Counted from the stretch's first letter, positions 1 to 10,103 are shown. The stretch is DNA of 64,000 bases from Bacteroidales bacterium (GCA_016934395.1 JAFGSZ010000099.1:36104-100103), one strand, 5' to 3'. Notes: a model not told the origin generated them from the letters alone. Numbers and translations are program-made.

Positions 1-2988
1 TAGTACTGACATTATCCATATAACCAGGGTATTTACCCAAAATGTTTTATAATAATTTCCAAATACTTTTTTTCGTGGTGCATAAAAATGGGCTTTAATA
101 AAGTTATGGTCCGGATCTAAATATATAGGATCAATTTTTTGATATAAATTTCCTTTATATTCAACAATTCTGACCACTTCGTTGCTGTTTTCAACAAATT
201 CTGCAAGACGGTCATTATGATAATCACGTTTTAATTTCAGAAATTTTTGTTTTTCTTCCTCAGTTTTTTGAAAATCGCGAATTATCTGATCGCGTACATC
301 ATTGGCCCGGTTATATATTTTAATATAATACCGGTTTATTTTACTTATATAGTTTCTGGTTTCATTTATTACTTTATTATTTATTTCTTCGGGATAGAGT
401 AAATCTAAAAATTGATATTTGACAATTTTATTAGTCGATTGCTCTTTTGAAATTTCATTTCTTAAAAGTTCAAGATAATTCTTAACCTTTTTATTATGCT
501 TATCATTTTTATGATACTTCTCCAGGTAATCGAGTTTATTAAGCAGATTCCGAATCCAGTAATTTTTCTTAAACTCAGCAATGCTCATAATTTTATTCAG
601 ATCATAAAAATTATCCATATAATCATTTTCCATAAACTGATACACTGCCAGTGCTTCGTACCCCCAGCGGGCTGTAATTATTTCACCGTAAAAAGGAATC
701 TTGCTTGGAGATGAAATTGAGGGATTGAGCTTTTCATATTTTACAATTATTCCACTTAAAATAATCTGCGGGATAACTAAAAATGGAATTAATATATAAA
801 TGGTAACAACAGTTTTAAAACTATCTGAAATTACCAATCCCATAAGATTTGCAGAGACCCAGCAGCTAAACAGGATTATCCAGTAATATAAGTACATGCC
901 CTTTATACCCATTATTGAATTACCTACCAATACAAAAAGCAAAGCCTGTATGGCTGAAATAATTACCAGTACGGCAAGCTTTGATAACAGGTATCCCGAC
1001 CAGCTTAAGTTTAAGAAAGCTTCACGTTTTAATATTTTCCGGTCTTTTATAATTTCTTCCGCACTTACGGTCAATCCCATAAAAATGGCAATAATTACAG
1101 CCATAAAAATATATACAGGCAGGTTGCTGTTACCTATAAATGTATAGCCGAATTCGTTTGAAGCGCTAACATTGTGATATTTGATAATAAATGATAATAT
1201 AAATGCCAGAATAGGAGCTTCCAGAAAATTAATAAACAGATATTGTTTGTTGGCCAGTTTGGAGAGCACATCGCGGCTGATGAACACTAAAAACTGTTTG
1301 AAAATGTTCGGGATTTTAAATGAAATTTTCGGGATATTATTTATCAGGATTTCTGCTTTATCTTGTTTTCTGGCACTGTATTCCCTGTAATATTCATTCC
1401 ATTCCTTTGGCGATATTTTACGATTGAAAGTAAATTTGCCGTATTCATCCAAAACATTAGACTCAACAATGTTAAAAATCTGTTCCGGATTTACGTTACC
1501 GCATACATGGCATTCGCTTTCGGTATAATTTACATGATGAACTTTAGATTTAAAATATATAATTGAATCGATGGGATTACCATTATAAATCAGGTAACCA
1601 CCGGTGTCAAGTATTAGCAGCTTATCAAACATTTTAAAAATATCTGATGAAGGCTGGTGAATGACTACAAAAACCAGTTTTCCTTTAAAAGATAACTCTT
1701 TTAAAAGGTCCATTATATTTTCCGAATCTCTCGATGATAATCCTGATGTAGGTTCATCCAGAAACAGGATGGCAGGTTCACGAATTAATTCCAGAGCAAT
1801 ATTTAAGCGTTTTCGTTGTCCGCCACTAATTTTTTTATTCAGCGGAGAACCTACCAATATATCTTTAATTTCGTAAAGACCAAGGCTTTGAAGCATTTTA
1901 TCAACAACTCCAACAATTTCTTTTTTCGAATAATTATCAAAACATAACTTGGCGTTATAGAATAAATTCTGAAATACGGTAAGATCTTCAATCAGTAAAT
2001 CGTCCTGAGACACATGGCCGATAAGGCCTTCGACCTTCTCACTTTCTTTGTGAATATTAATTCCATTAATCAGGATTTCACCTGCCGAAGGTGTAGCCGA
2101 TCCATTTAAAACATTAAGCAGGGTTGATTTACCGGCACCGCTGGCACCCATAATGCCAATAAGTCTACCGGTCTCTCCCTTAATACTCATTTCATGTAAA
2201 CCTATCCGTCCGTTTTTGAATATATAGCTTATATTTTTTGCTTCAAATACAATTCTGGATTCCCTTTGGTCTTTACTGAAAATGGATACCACATCGCTGT
2301 AATACACCGGCCTTATACTATGATCGCGAAGAGAAGAACCCGTATTAAACACATAGGTTTTTTCTTTGGACAAAAGCTGGCCATTTAAATACATTTCGTT
2401 ATCTCCAATATATCTTAAAAGATACATATTTATAGAATCGAGATGCAAAATTCTTAATTGTCCTTTGAAATTCTCAGAAAATAAGTGTTTATTCGTTGGG
2501 TATCTGTTGGTTCTTTGATTATCGATGATAAGGAATTTTTCAGATACCGGAACTATATCAGATGGAGGAATGCATAATTCTTTAATATTGTCATGCTCTT
2601 TTAAAGGAATATGAAAAGATTCAGCTACGGTTAAAATAAATTCATATTCCTGTTCGGATATTTCCTGTTTATCAGAATTCACAAATTCAAATAATTCCAC
2701 AAGCACAATTACTTTCTGACTTTGAGTAAGTTCACGGTTTATTTGTGAGCAGATTTTAAGAATTTTTACCGAGTCAGGTCCAATTCTTTTTGTTCCCCTT
2801 TCGAGATGAAGAATTTTATGTTTATGGTAAATTGTATCAAAAAGAGTAAGAAAACTTTGTACCAGTTCCTGGTTAAGCTGACGACGCAGGAAAAATTCGA
2901 CCACAGTTCTCCTGTCGCTCCTGTTGCTTTCAGGTCTGGCAATAATAGCAAACAATTCCAATAAGGCTTTGAGTATTTGCTCACTCAT
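1..2988 (-). CDS. TerB-like / ABC ATPase / ABC2 permease fusion exporter (3' end beyond window)
   Basis: An open frame runs on the minus strand from an ATG at 2986-2988 to the window edge without a stop, so at least 996 codons are present and the C-terminus is missing. Residues about 1-150 are helical and TerB-like, with an acidic stretch of the form ELFEFVNSDKQEIS. A linker of about 110 residues follows, which I cannot assign. The ABC ATPase then shows Walker A GASGAGKS near residue 285, signature SGGQRKR near 387, Walker B AILFLDEPTSG near 405 and an H-loop IHQPSSD. This signature and order (ATPase before membrane domain) fit the ABCG/White-type exporter family. Hydrophobic helices begin near residue 585 and are interrupted by a long charged, helical, probably soluble region. 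The substrate is unknown. It is transcribed divergently from clpB and has no visible partner here, as expected for a half-transporter carrying its own permease. Confidence 0.85.
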   Translation of the reverse strand, partial: MSEQILKALLELFAIIARPESNRSDRRTVVEFFLRRQLNQELVQSFLTLFDTIYHKHKILHLERGTKRIGPDSVKILKICSQINRELTQSQKVIVLVELFEFVNSDKQEISEQEYEFILTVAESFHIPLKEHDNIKELCIPPSDIVPVSEKFLIIDNQRTNRYPTNKHLFSENFKGQLRILHLDSINMYLLRYIGDNEMYLNGQLLSKEKTYVFNTGSSLRDHSIRPVYYSDVVSIFSKDQRESRIVFEAKNISYIFKNGRIGLHEMSIKGETGRLIGIMGASGAGKSTLLNVLNGSATPSAGEILINGINIHKESEKVEGLIGHVSQDDLLIEDLTVFQNLFYNAKLCFDNYSKKEIVGVVDKMLQSLGLYEIKDILVGSPLNKKISGGQRKRLNIALELIREPAILFLDEPTSGLSSRDSENIMDLLKELSFKGKLVFVVIHQPSSDIFKMFDKLLILDTGGYLIYNGNPIDSIIYFKSKVHHVNYTESECHVCGNVNPEQIFNIVESNVLDEYGKFTFNRKISPKEWNEYYREYSARKQDKAEILINNIPKISFKIPNIFKQFLVFISRDVLSKLANKQYLFINFLEAPILAFILSFIIKYHNVSASNEFGYTFIGNSNLPVYIFMAVIIAIFMGLTVSAEEIIKDRKILKREAFLNLSWSGYLLSKLAVLVIISAIQALLFVLVGNSIMGIKGMYLYYWIILFSCWVSANLMGLVISDSFKTVVTIYILIPFLVIPQIILSGIIVKYEKLNPSISSPSKIPFYGEIITARWGYEALAVYQFMENDYMDNFYDLNKIMSIAEFKKNYWIRNLLNKLDYLEKYHKNDKHNKKVKNYLELLRNEISKEQSTNKIVKYQFLDLLYPEEINNKVINETRNYISKINRYYIKIYNRANDVRDQIIRDFQKTEEEKQKFLKLKRDYHNDRLAEFVENSNEVVRIVEYKGNLYQKIDPIYLDPDHNFIKAHFYAPRKKVFGNYYKTFWVNTLVIWIMSVL

Positions 2989-3387
2989 GTTTTAAGTGCC
3001 CTGTTAATTAATTTAAATTCCCTGGATTCTACGGAATTCAGCTGTGTTTGTTACAGCCTTATTTAGAATAAAAGTATTATGAACCGGCACTGTTTGTAGG
3101 CTCATTTTATATATTTAAGTGCAAACCTAACATTGTTATTTTATAGGTTTAGTTCCACCTGTACAGAACCGATTTGTGAAGTTTTATTTATTAAAAAATT
3201 CGTAATTCAAATCATGGTTAGTTTGCAAATGGTATTTTCTTAAAAGACATAATTTTTAGAAATACTTAAGGTAAGAATCTGTTTCGGACATTTTTGCATT
3301 TCAATTTTTCGATACTTAGTCATTTTGGCATAATGAGTATATTGGTAATAAATTTGAAGGAAACTCAGAAAATAAATAGTTAAGAAG
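2989..3387. other. 399-bp divergent intergenic region between the ABC exporter and clpB
   Basis: No ORF with coding character is visible. It holds the clpB promoter listed separately. On the minus strand there is a -7-like TAGGTTTG (3129 down to 3122) that could serve the exporter, without a clear -33 partner. That hexamer lies in a 7-bp inverted repeat (AAACCTA at 3123-3129, TAGGTTT at 3144-3150) that could bind a regulator or form a weak hairpin. Confidence 0.5.
3324..3356 (+). promoter_or_regulatory. Bacteroidota-type promoter of clpB
   Basis: TAAATTTG at 3349-3356 is an exact match to the TAnnTTTG -7 element used by the phylum's primary sigma factor. A TTTG at 3324-3327 lies 21 bp upstream in the -33 position. 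The start codon of clpB follows 31 bp downstream. No CIRCE-type inverted repeat is seen here. Confidence 0.6.
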
Positions 3388-5976
3388 ATGAATTTAAACA
3401 ATTTTACCATAAAATCGCAGGAAGCTATACAACAGGCTTTTGTTATTGCTGAAGGATTGAGTCATCAGGCAATTGAAAATGGTCATTTAATGAAAGGGAT
3501 TTTAAGCCAGGGTGAAAATATTACATTATTTCTATTAAAGAAACTTGGAGTAAATGTGAATCATTTTGAAAATGTGCTTGGCAAAATTGTTGAATCCTAT
3601 ACAAAAGTCTCAGGGGGCGAACCCTATTTAAGTTCAACAGCTAATCGTACATTGAATAAGGCACAAAATTTCTCAAAGGAATTCGGAGACGAATTTGTTT
3701 CGATTGATCATTTATTATTAGGAATGTTTGCCTCAGGTGATGAGGTTTCCAGATTAATGAAAGACAGTGGTATTACTGAAAATAATCTTAAATCTGCAAT
3801 TAAAGAGTTAAGAAAAGATTCAAAGGTTCAAAGCCAGACTGCCGAAGATAGTTTTAATTCATTAAGCCGTTTTGCTATTAATTTAAACGAGCAGGTGCGT
3901 AACGGAAAACTAGATCCGGTTATAGGCAGGGAAGATGAGATCCGGAGAATTTTGCAAATTATTAACAGGAGGACAAAAAATAATCCGATTCTTATTGGAG
4001 AACCTGGTGTTGGTAAAACGGCTATTGCAGAAGGTTTGGCTCACAGGATTGTCAATAATGATGTACCTGAGAATCTGAGGACAAAACAAATTTTTTCACT
4101 TGATATGGGGGCATTGATTGCCGGCGCCAAGTATAAAGGTGAATTTGAGGAACGGTTAAAAGCCGTTGTGAAAGAAGTAATTAGTTCAAATGGTGAGATT
4201 ATATTGTTTATTGATGAAATACATACCTTAATTGGAGCTGGTAAAAGTGAAGGCGCTATGGATGCTGCAAATATACTAAAACCGGCTCTTGCACGCGGTG
4301 ATCTTCGGGCCATCGGAGCCACCACCTTAAATGAGTACCAGAAATATTTTGAAAAAGATAAGGCTCTCGAAAGAAGATTCCAGATTGTTATGGTTAATGA
4401 ACCCGATATAAACGATGCAATTTCAATTTTAAGAGGTATAAAAGACAGATACGAAATGCATCATAAAGTCCGAATAAAAGATGATGCAATTATTGCCGCA
4501 GTTGAATTGTCAGACCGCTATATTACCGACAGGTTTCTTCCGGATAAAGCCATTGACCTGATTGATGAAGCTGCCTCGAAGATGAGAATGGAAATGAATT
4601 CATTGCCACAGGAAATTGATGATATTCAAAGGAAGATTCAGCAATTGGAGATTGAACGTGAAGCTATAAAACGTGAAGGTGATTCTGAGAAAATAAGTAG
4701 GCTTGGAGAAGAAATTGCAAATTTATCTGATGAGAGAAACCGGCTGAAAGCCAGATGGCAGTCAGAAAAAGAAATTATTGACAAAATTCAGAAGTGCAAA
4801 TCTGAAATCGAAAATTATAAGCTCGATGCCGATCAGGCCGAACGGCAGGGTGATTATGGCAAAGTAGCCGAAATCAGGTACGGAAAGATTAAGGAATTGG
4901 AAGGTTCAATCGATAATTTGAAAAAACAACTTGAAGATTTACAGGCTCATTCGGCAATGATCAAAGAAGAGGTTACTTATGAAGATATTGCTGAAGTAGT
5001 ATCGAAATGGACAGGCATACCTGTGAGTAAAATGCAGCAGGGAGAACGGGAAAAACTGCTGAAACTGGAGGACGAATTGCATAAACGGGTAATTGGCCAG
5101 GAAGAAGCAATTATGGCTGTGGCCGATGCGGTGAGAAGAAACAGGGCAGGACTTCAGGATGCCAGGCGGCCCATAGGCTCCTTTATATTTCTTGGAACCA
5201 CAGGTGTGGGAAAAACTGAACTGGCCAAAGCACTTGCTGAATATTTATTTAATGACGAGAACCTGATGACACGTATTGATATGTCAGAATACCAGGAAAG
5301 GCATTCGGTATCCAGGCTTATTGGAGCCCCTCCCGGTTATGTAGGCTACGATGAAGGAGGACAGCTAACGGAAGCAGTTAGAAGAAAACCTTATTCGGTA
5401 GTGCTGCTCGATGAAATAGAAAAAGCGCATTCCGATGTATTCAACATCCTTTTGCAAATTCTGGATGAAGGGCATTTAACGGATAATAAAGGACGGTTTG
5501 TGAATTTTAAAAATACAATAATTATTATGACTTCAAATATCGGTTCAAACATTATCCAGGAAAATTTATCGGGACTCAATGAAACGAATCGCGAATTTGT
5601 GCTCGAAAAAACCAGGAAAGAAGTTTTCGAAATATTGAAAGCTTCTGTGCGGCCTGAATTTTTAAACCGGATTGATGAAATAATTATGTTTACACCGCTG
5701 AATAAAGATGAAATTCAAAAAATTGTGGAATTGCAAATCTCTCAACTTCAGGCTATGCTAAATAAAAATAATGTGAAAATCAGTGTATCGGATGATGCTA
5801 TTACCTGGCTGGCAAATGCGGGTTATGATCCGCATTATGGCGCCCGGCCAATAAAACGCTTAATACAGCAAAAAATATTAAATGAATTGTCAAAACAAAT
5901 TCTTGCCGGAACAATAAACAGGAATAACGAAATTTCGCTGGAATTGAAAGATAATAATTTGATTTTCGATAATTGA
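3388..5976 (+). CDS. clpB: ATP-dependent disaggregase chaperone ClpB
   Basis: The 862-residue product is the hexameric Hsp100 disaggregase that rescues aggregated proteins together with DnaK in the cytoplasm. The Clp-N repeat domain covers about residues 1-145. The first AAA+ module has Walker A GEPGVGKT at residues 204-211 and Walker [10 protein letters not shown]. The second has Walker A GTTGVGKT at 603-610 and Walker [12 protein letters not shown], with the arginine-finger region and a C-terminal D2-small domain. A charged coiled-coil insertion between about 405 and 530 is the ClpB M-domain and separates ClpB from ClpA and ClpC. There is no ClpP-binding IGF/L loop that I can identify. Length matches the family (about 860). 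It is monocistronic, and its end faces the STAS gene on the other strand. Confidence 0.97.
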   Translation: MNLNNFTIKSQEAIQQAFVIAEGLSHQAIENGHLMKGILSQGENITLFLLKKLGVNVNHFENVLGKIVESYTKVSGGEPYLSSTANRTLNKAQNFSKEFGDEFVSIDHLLLGMFASGDEVSRLMKDSGITENNLKSAIKELRKDSKVQSQTAEDSFNSLSRFAINLNEQVRNGKLDPVIGREDEIRRILQIINRRTKNNPILIGEPGVGKTAIAEGLAHRIVNNDVPENLRTKQIFSLDMGALIAGAKYKGEFEERLKAVVKEVISSNGEIILFIDEIHTLIGAGKSEGAMDAANILKPALARGDLRAIGATTLNEYQKYFEKDKALERRFQIVMVNEPDINDAISILRGIKDRYEMHHKVRIKDDAIIAAVELSDRYITDRFLPDKAIDLIDEAASKMRMEMNSLPQEIDDIQRKIQQLEIEREAIKREGDSEKISRLGEEIANLSDERNRLKARWQSEKEIIDKIQKCKSEIENYKLDADQAERQGDYGKVAEIRYGKIKELEGSIDNLKKQLEDLQAHSAMIKEEVTYEDIAEVVSKWTGIPVSKMQQGEREKLLKLEDELHKRVIGQEEAIMAVADAVRRNRAGLQDARRPIGSFIFLGTTGVGKTELAKALAEYLFNDENLMTRIDMSEYQERHSVSRLIGAPPGYVGYDEGGQLTEAVRRKPYSVVLLDEIEKAHSDVFNILLQILDEGHLTDNKGRFVNFKNTIIIMTSNIGSNIIQENLSGLNETNREFVLEKTRKEVFEILKASVRPEFLNRIDEIIMFTPLNKDEIQKIVELQISQLQAMLNKNNVKISVSDDAITWLANAGYDPHYGARPIKRLIQQKILNELSKQILAGTINRNNEISLELKDNNLIFDN

Positions 5977-5996
5977 TCCCCGGGTATAACAGGGTG

Positions 5997-6338
5997 TTAT
6001 TTTGTAAAACCTTTAAGACAATCATCAAGATTATCGTAAAGATCAAATACATTATGAAGCTGTAATAATTTAAATAGCTCCATAACTTCGGGAGAAATGT
6101 CACAAATTTTAAATTGACCGTCTTTGTTGTTTGCTGTTTTCATTATAGATAAAAATACACCAAATCCGGTACTATCTATAAATCTAATCCCATCCAGGCT
6201 CAGGGCAAGTTTAATATCCGGTTTACTAAAAAGGTTTTTTAACTGCTCTTTTACAGGTTCTGTAATTAAAGCATTAAATCTATCGATATTATTAAATTTA
6301 ACAACAACAACTCCATTAATCCTTTCAGTTTTCAACAT
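5997..6338 (-). CDS. STAS-domain anti-sigma factor antagonist-like protein
   Basis: A 113-residue single STAS domain. The characteristic loop DSTGFG places the regulatory serine at Ser56, which anti-sigma-factor kinases phosphorylate in SpoIIAA/RsbV-type partner switches. It lies 12 bp downstream of the HPt gene on the same strand and is probably co-transcribed with it. No anti-sigma kinase or PP2C phosphatase gene is nearby, so the partners must be encoded elsewhere. The role is inferred from the family: a phosphorylation-controlled protein switch in the cytoplasm. It could equally feed into a kinase or phosphatase not tied to a sigma factor. Confidence 0.85.
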   Translation of the reverse strand: MLKTERINGVVVVKFNNIDRFNALITEPVKEQLKNLFSKPDIKLALSLDGIRFIDSTGFGVFLSIMKTANNKDGQFKICDISPEVMELFKLLQLHNVFDLYDNLDDCLKGFTK

Positions 6339-6350
6339 AATACAAGTAAT

Positions 6351-6704
6351 TTAAAAATATAAATCTAAATTTTCTTTAACTTCTTCAAGTTCAATAATGG
6401 CATTATTCGTTTCGACTTTAAAATTTTCAACAATTTTTTTATATAAATCGTTGTCTTTACCTTCTTTAGTCATATTTTCAAGTGTCTTTAAATCTGCGGC
6501 AAGATCGTTTAAACCCATTATAGAAATTGAAGATTTAGCCTTATGTGCTAACTTTCCTAATTGTAAATAATCTTTTTTTGCTAACAAATCATCCATTCCT
6601 ATCGTAAACTCCTTCACTTGTGAAATAAAAATCTCTATCATCTCTCGAACAAGATCTTTATTTCCAGCTGACATGTCTCTAAGATATGTGAGATTTGTTT
6701 TCAT
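6351..6704 (-). CDS. Histidine phosphotransfer (HPt) domain protein
   Basis: A 117-residue all-helical protein with the HPt motif LAHKAKSS, which puts the phospho-accepting histidine at His54. The N-terminal segment up to about residue 45 and the C-terminal helices complete the usual four-helix bundle. HPt proteins shuttle phosphoryl groups between response-regulator receiver domains in phosphorelays. It is the first gene of a two-gene unit with the downstream STAS protein. Two other receiver proteins occur in this window (near 42.6 and 52.8 kb), but nothing in the sequence ties them to it. Inverted repeats lie upstream in the divergent spacer. Confidence 0.88.
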   Translation of the reverse strand: MKTNLTYLRDMSAGNKDLVREMIEIFISQVKEFTIGMDDLLAKKDYLQLGKLAHKAKSSISIMGLNDLAADLKTLENMTKEGKDNDLYKKIVENFKVETNNAIIELEEVKENLDLYF

Positions 6705-6867
6705 TAAAAAAGAATTATAGTTGATTAATTTTAGATTAAAAAGTTGAATTTAAAAAAATTCAATCAAAAATAGATTAAATTTTTTACTTTTAGTAAAATT
6801 ATTATTAATCTAGTATAGAAAAGAACGATTTTAAACGACATCTTGTAACCATCAATTACTAATAAAG
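6705..6867. promoter_or_regulatory. Divergent spacer with two short inverted repeats
   Basis: Two palindromes lie between the HPt/STAS unit and the TPR/OmpA unit: 7-bp arms TTGAATT and AATTCAA at 6744-6750 and 6757-6763, and 7-bp arms TTTTACT and AGTAAAA at 6782-6788 and 6792-6798. A minus-strand TATTTTTG (6772 down to 6765) fits the -7 consensus for the HPt gene, 61 bp from its ATG. The sequence is very AT-rich, so chance inverted repeats are plausible. Confidence 0.3.
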
Positions 6868-7923
6868 ATGAAGAAGATAAGTAACATTATCCTGATTATT
6901 TTATTTTTTACTCCATCGGCATTTTGCCAGTCTGCTGATGAGTTTAATCTTAGTGTTTATCAAAAGGAAAAATCTGCTCAACGGATGTATAATCAGGCCG
7001 TAGATATGATTTCAGGACGAGATTATTATGGAGCGCTAATTGAGCTGGATAGTGCAGTAATACTAAATCCGAATTTTAAGGAAGCACTGCTTCAGCGGGG
7101 AAAAGTTAAATTTATGCTGAATTACAAAGCAGGGGCAAAGCTCGATTTTCAGCAGGCTATTCAGATAGATCCGGCATATGGTGAGGCTTATTTTAATCTT
7201 GCTTATGTGGAATTTGTATTAGATCCCGACCTTCATAAGCTTGATAATTTTAATATGGCTATACAAAGTGGTTTTAAAACTCCTTTTGCTCATTATTACC
7301 GGGGTGTGATAAAACTTCTGACGAAAGATTTTAACGGGGCTATAGCAGATTTTAGTGCAGCTATCGAAAAGAAGCCTGATTATGCTTTAGCTTTTCATGA
7401 CAGGGGAACTGCAAAAAATTTACTGGGGGATTACCAGGGGGCAATATACGATTATCGTTTGGCTGCTAATTATGAGCCTGATATGATATTGGCTTATATT
7501 GATATGGGAAATACAAAAAAGAAAATTGGCGACTACCAGGGATCAATTCAGGATTTTGACCAGGCATTACGTATCGATTCTTTAAATTATATGGCATATA
7601 ACCTTAGAGGTGGTGCCCGGTATATTCTGGGAGATTTTGAGGGTGCAGCAAATGATTTTAATAAAGCCCTGATATTAAAAGACGATTATTATTTGGCAAT
7701 GAGTAATCTGGGTAATGTAATGGCAAAACAAAATGAATATGAGCAGGCTGTGGAACTTTATAATACTGCGCTTGCGGTTTTTCCAGACCACGGTGAATCG
7801 TATCTTAACAGGGGACTGGTATATGAGTTAATGGGCCGTCTGGATAATGCTTGTTCCGATTGGCAGTCAGCCGAAATCCTTGGCATTAGTCAAGCACCGG
7901 ATTATTTAAAAGAATGTAAGTAA
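6868..7923 (+). CDS. Secreted tetratricopeptide repeat protein
   Basis: The 351-residue product begins with a cleavable signal peptide (MKKISNIILIILFFTPSAFC followed by QSADE), so it is expected in the periplasm. From about residue 35 to the end it consists of tandem TPR units with recurrent pairs such as GDYQGAIYDY, GDYQGSIQDF and GDFEGAANDF, about eight to nine repeats. TPR arrays are protein-protein scaffolds, and no enzymatic motif is present. The Cys at residue 20 falls at the signal-peptide end, but the surrounding AFCQS is a weak lipobox. It lies 18 bp upstream of the PorE-like OmpA protein and is likely co-transcribed. In Porphyromonas a TPR gene also precedes porE, but orthology is inference. 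Confidence 0.85.
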   Translation: MKKISNIILIILFFTPSAFCQSADEFNLSVYQKEKSAQRMYNQAVDMISGRDYYGALIELDSAVILNPNFKEALLQRGKVKFMLNYKAGAKLDFQQAIQIDPAYGEAYFNLAYVEFVLDPDLHKLDNFNMAIQSGFKTPFAHYYRGVIKLLTKDFNGAIADFSAAIEKKPDYALAFHDRGTAKNLLGDYQGAIYDYRLAANYEPDMILAYIDMGNTKKKIGDYQGSIQDFDQALRIDSLNYMAYNLRGGARYILGDFEGAANDFNKALILKDDYYLAMSNLGNVMAKQNEYEQAVELYNTALAVFPDHGESYLNRGLVYELMGRLDNACSDWQSAEILGISQAPDYLKECK

Positions 7924-7941
7924 TTTTTAATTCCTGAGGTA

Positions 7942-10020
7942 ATGAATAAGCGAACCATCATAATTTATTTTATTCTGGGATTTTTTCTTGCTCAAACAGT
8001 GAATTCCCAGCAACTGTTAAAAATTAAAAAAAGTGAGTTTAAAATTGAAGGAAAGAGTGGCATTAAAGAAGCCTGGGCAGCTGTTAAATCTGGCAATCAA
8101 TATTTTTCAGAGGGATTGGGTACATATCGCGAAGCCCGGGAGAATTACCTTGCGGCATATTCATATAATGCTGAAAATGCCGAATTAAACTACATGTTGG
8201 GTGTATGTTACCTTAATATAGATGCCAAATTTGAATCTATAAATTATTTCCGAAAAGCATACGAATTAGATGCTGAAGTAAGTCCCGATATACATTATAT
8301 GCTGGGCAGAGCCTATCATCTTGTTCTGGATTTTGATAATGCTATTACCGAGTATAAAGAATATAAAGAACATATTCATCCCAAGCAGATAACCATTTTA
8401 GGACCCAGGATCGATAATTTAATAGAACAATGTCATAACGGGAAGGATCTTGTTGCTAATCCCAGGAGAGTGGTAATCAATAATCTCGGAAGGGAAATAA
8501 ATTCGGTTTATGATGAATATAATCCTGTTGTATCCGCAGATGAATCGGTGATGTATTTTACCACACGACGTCCATATTCTGAAAAAAGCAAAAGAAATCC
8601 TTTTGACAACAAATTTTTTGAAGACATATATTATACTGATAATGTTGATGGAAATTGGATCAGGGCAAGGCGAATGGAAAAATCCATAAATCAGAAAAAG
8701 AATAAAATGAACAATGCTGTTGTTGGTTTATCTCCTGATAAACTATCGCTGTATTCGTATATTGGAAATAAAAATGAAGGTGATTTGTTTGTAAGTAATT
8801 ACAAAAAAGGAAAATGGACATCACCAAAAGCCTTATCCGGGAAAATTAATTCAAATAGCCGGGAAACTTCTTTATGTATATCTTCAGATGAAAGTCTGCT
8901 GTTTTTTGTTTCTACCAATGATAAGAACAATTATGGCGGCTCCGATATTTATTACTGTAAAAAAAATGACCGGGGCAGGTGGAGTAAGCCTGCAAATCTT
9001 GGAGCCATGGTTAATACATCTTACGATGAAGCAGCTGTAAGTCTTTCAGCAAACGATAGTATATTGTTTTTTAGCTCTAAAGGACATAATACTATGGGCG
9101 GATTTGATATTTTTCAATCTACCATGTCAGATGTTGGGTTATGGTCGAAACCTGTTAATGTGGGATATCCGATAAATACCCCGGACGATGATGTGTTTTA
9201 TAAACTAATGCCTGATAAAAAATCAGCATATTACTCCACAATTCGGGAAACCGGAATCGGGGGCAGGGATATTTATAAAGTAATTTTTCTTGGTGCTGAA
9301 AAAGGTATGCTGATCAGTAACGATAGCATAACTGTTGCTGCCATCGAAATGCCCGTTGAAGGGATATTCTTTGAACCGCCGTTAAAACTTAAAATCGATA
9401 CATCGATATTAATGAAAGGCTTGATTACCGACACGGAAAATAATAGTCCTGTTAAAGCTAAAATAGAATTAATTGATCCTGACTTCAGTAATTCAGTTGC
9501 TACTGCAATTTCTGATTCCAGCGGCCGGTACCAGTTACGCATACCGGTATCAAAGTCTTACGGAGTAGAAATTGTAGCCAAAGGATATCTCTTGTTACTT
9601 GACGCCATTGATGTTTCGGGCTATACTTTCGATGAAGTTATTTTCAAAGACTTTTCACTGGAGAGGGTCGAGGTAGGCGCTAAGGTTATACTTAAAAATA
9701 TATTCTTTGAATTCGGTAAATCTGCTTTAAAACCCGAATCTTATTCTGAACTTGATAACGTGGTAAAACTTCTGGAAAGCAATGAATCAATTCGTATCGA
9801 GATTTCCGGACACACTGACAATGTTGGTTCTTTAAAAGCCAATACAAAATTGTCGCAAGACCGGGCCAAAGCAGTTTCAACATATCTGGTAGGTAAAGGG
9901 ATTAATTCTTCAAGACTGGAATATAAAGGATATGCCGATACACAACCGGTAGCTACAAACAATACCGCCGACGGAAGGGCTCAAAACCGCAGAGTTGAGT
10001 TTAAAATTCTGAGTAAATAA
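7942..10020 (+). CDS. OmpA-family protein with TPR, PD40 propeller and carboxypeptidase-regulatory domains (PorE-like)
   Basis: A 692-residue envelope protein with a signal peptide (MNKRTIIIYFILGFFLAQTV, cut near NSQ). Domains in order: TPR-like helices about 30-150; WD40-like PD40 beta-propeller blades about 180-445 with repeated phrases such as SADESVMYF, SSDESLLFF and SANDSILFF; a carboxypeptidase-regulatory-like domain about 490-565; and a C-terminal OmpA peptidoglycan-binding domain about 585-692 with GHTDNVGS and NRRVEF. The same order is known for PorE of the type IX secretion system, which anchors the machine to peptidoglycan, but Bacteroidota carry several such paralogs. Unlike the PorE lipoprotein, no lipobox cysteine is visible. 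The TPR gene just upstream supports a joint envelope role. Confidence 0.85.
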   Translation: MNKRTIIIYFILGFFLAQTVNSQQLLKIKKSEFKIEGKSGIKEAWAAVKSGNQYFSEGLGTYREARENYLAAYSYNAENAELNYMLGVCYLNIDAKFESINYFRKAYELDAEVSPDIHYMLGRAYHLVLDFDNAITEYKEYKEHIHPKQITILGPRIDNLIEQCHNGKDLVANPRRVVINNLGREINSVYDEYNPVVSADESVMYFTTRRPYSEKSKRNPFDNKFFEDIYYTDNVDGNWIRARRMEKSINQKKNKMNNAVVGLSPDKLSLYSYIGNKNEGDLFVSNYKKGKWTSPKALSGKINSNSRETSLCISSDESLLFFVSTNDKNNYGGSDIYYCKKNDRGRWSKPANLGAMVNTSYDEAAVSLSANDSILFFSSKGHNTMGGFDIFQSTMSDVGLWSKPVNVGYPINTPDDDVFYKLMPDKKSAYYSTIRETGIGGRDIYKVIFLGAEKGMLISNDSITVAAIEMPVEGIFFEPPLKLKIDTSILMKGLITDTENNSPVKAKIELIDPDFSNSVATAISDSSGRYQLRIPVSKSYGVEIVAKGYLLLLDAIDVSGYTFDEVIFKDFSLERVEVGAKVILKNIFFEFGKSALKPESYSELDNVVKLLESNESIRIEISGHTDNVGSLKANTKLSQDRAKAVSTYLVGKGINSSRLEYKGYADTQPVATNNTADGRAQNRRVEFKILSK

Positions 10021-10048
10021 AAAATCAGTATTCACGATCTGATTTTTT
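10019..10048 (+). terminator. Intrinsic terminator after the PorE-like gene
   Basis: A stem with arms AAAAAATCAG and CTGATTTTTT, separated by a 10-nt loop, begins inside the stop codon and ends in a T run. Its GC content is low, but the arms are perfect and the position fits. Confidence 0.55.
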
Positions 10049-10095
10049 ATTCTGAATCCTAATTTTTATCATCGTTTCATACGCTGATAATTTTA

Positions 10096-10103
10096 TAGAT
10101 TTG
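10096..10103 (+). promoter_or_regulatory. Candidate -7 element of gcvT
   Basis: TAGATTTG matches TAnnTTTG exactly, 73 bp before the gcvT start codon. The -33 side is weak. No glycine riboswitch-like structure was recognised in the leader. Confidence 0.45.

Noticed and set aside
2766..2984. 72-codon minus-strand frame
   Set aside because: It uses a GTG start and lies within the ABC exporter gene in another frame; the exporter's own frame is clearly coding.
5980..6000. Short hairpin between clpB and the STAS gene as a terminator
   Set aside because: Only a 5-bp stem (ATAAC and GTTAT) that overlaps the STAS stop codon; too weak to call.
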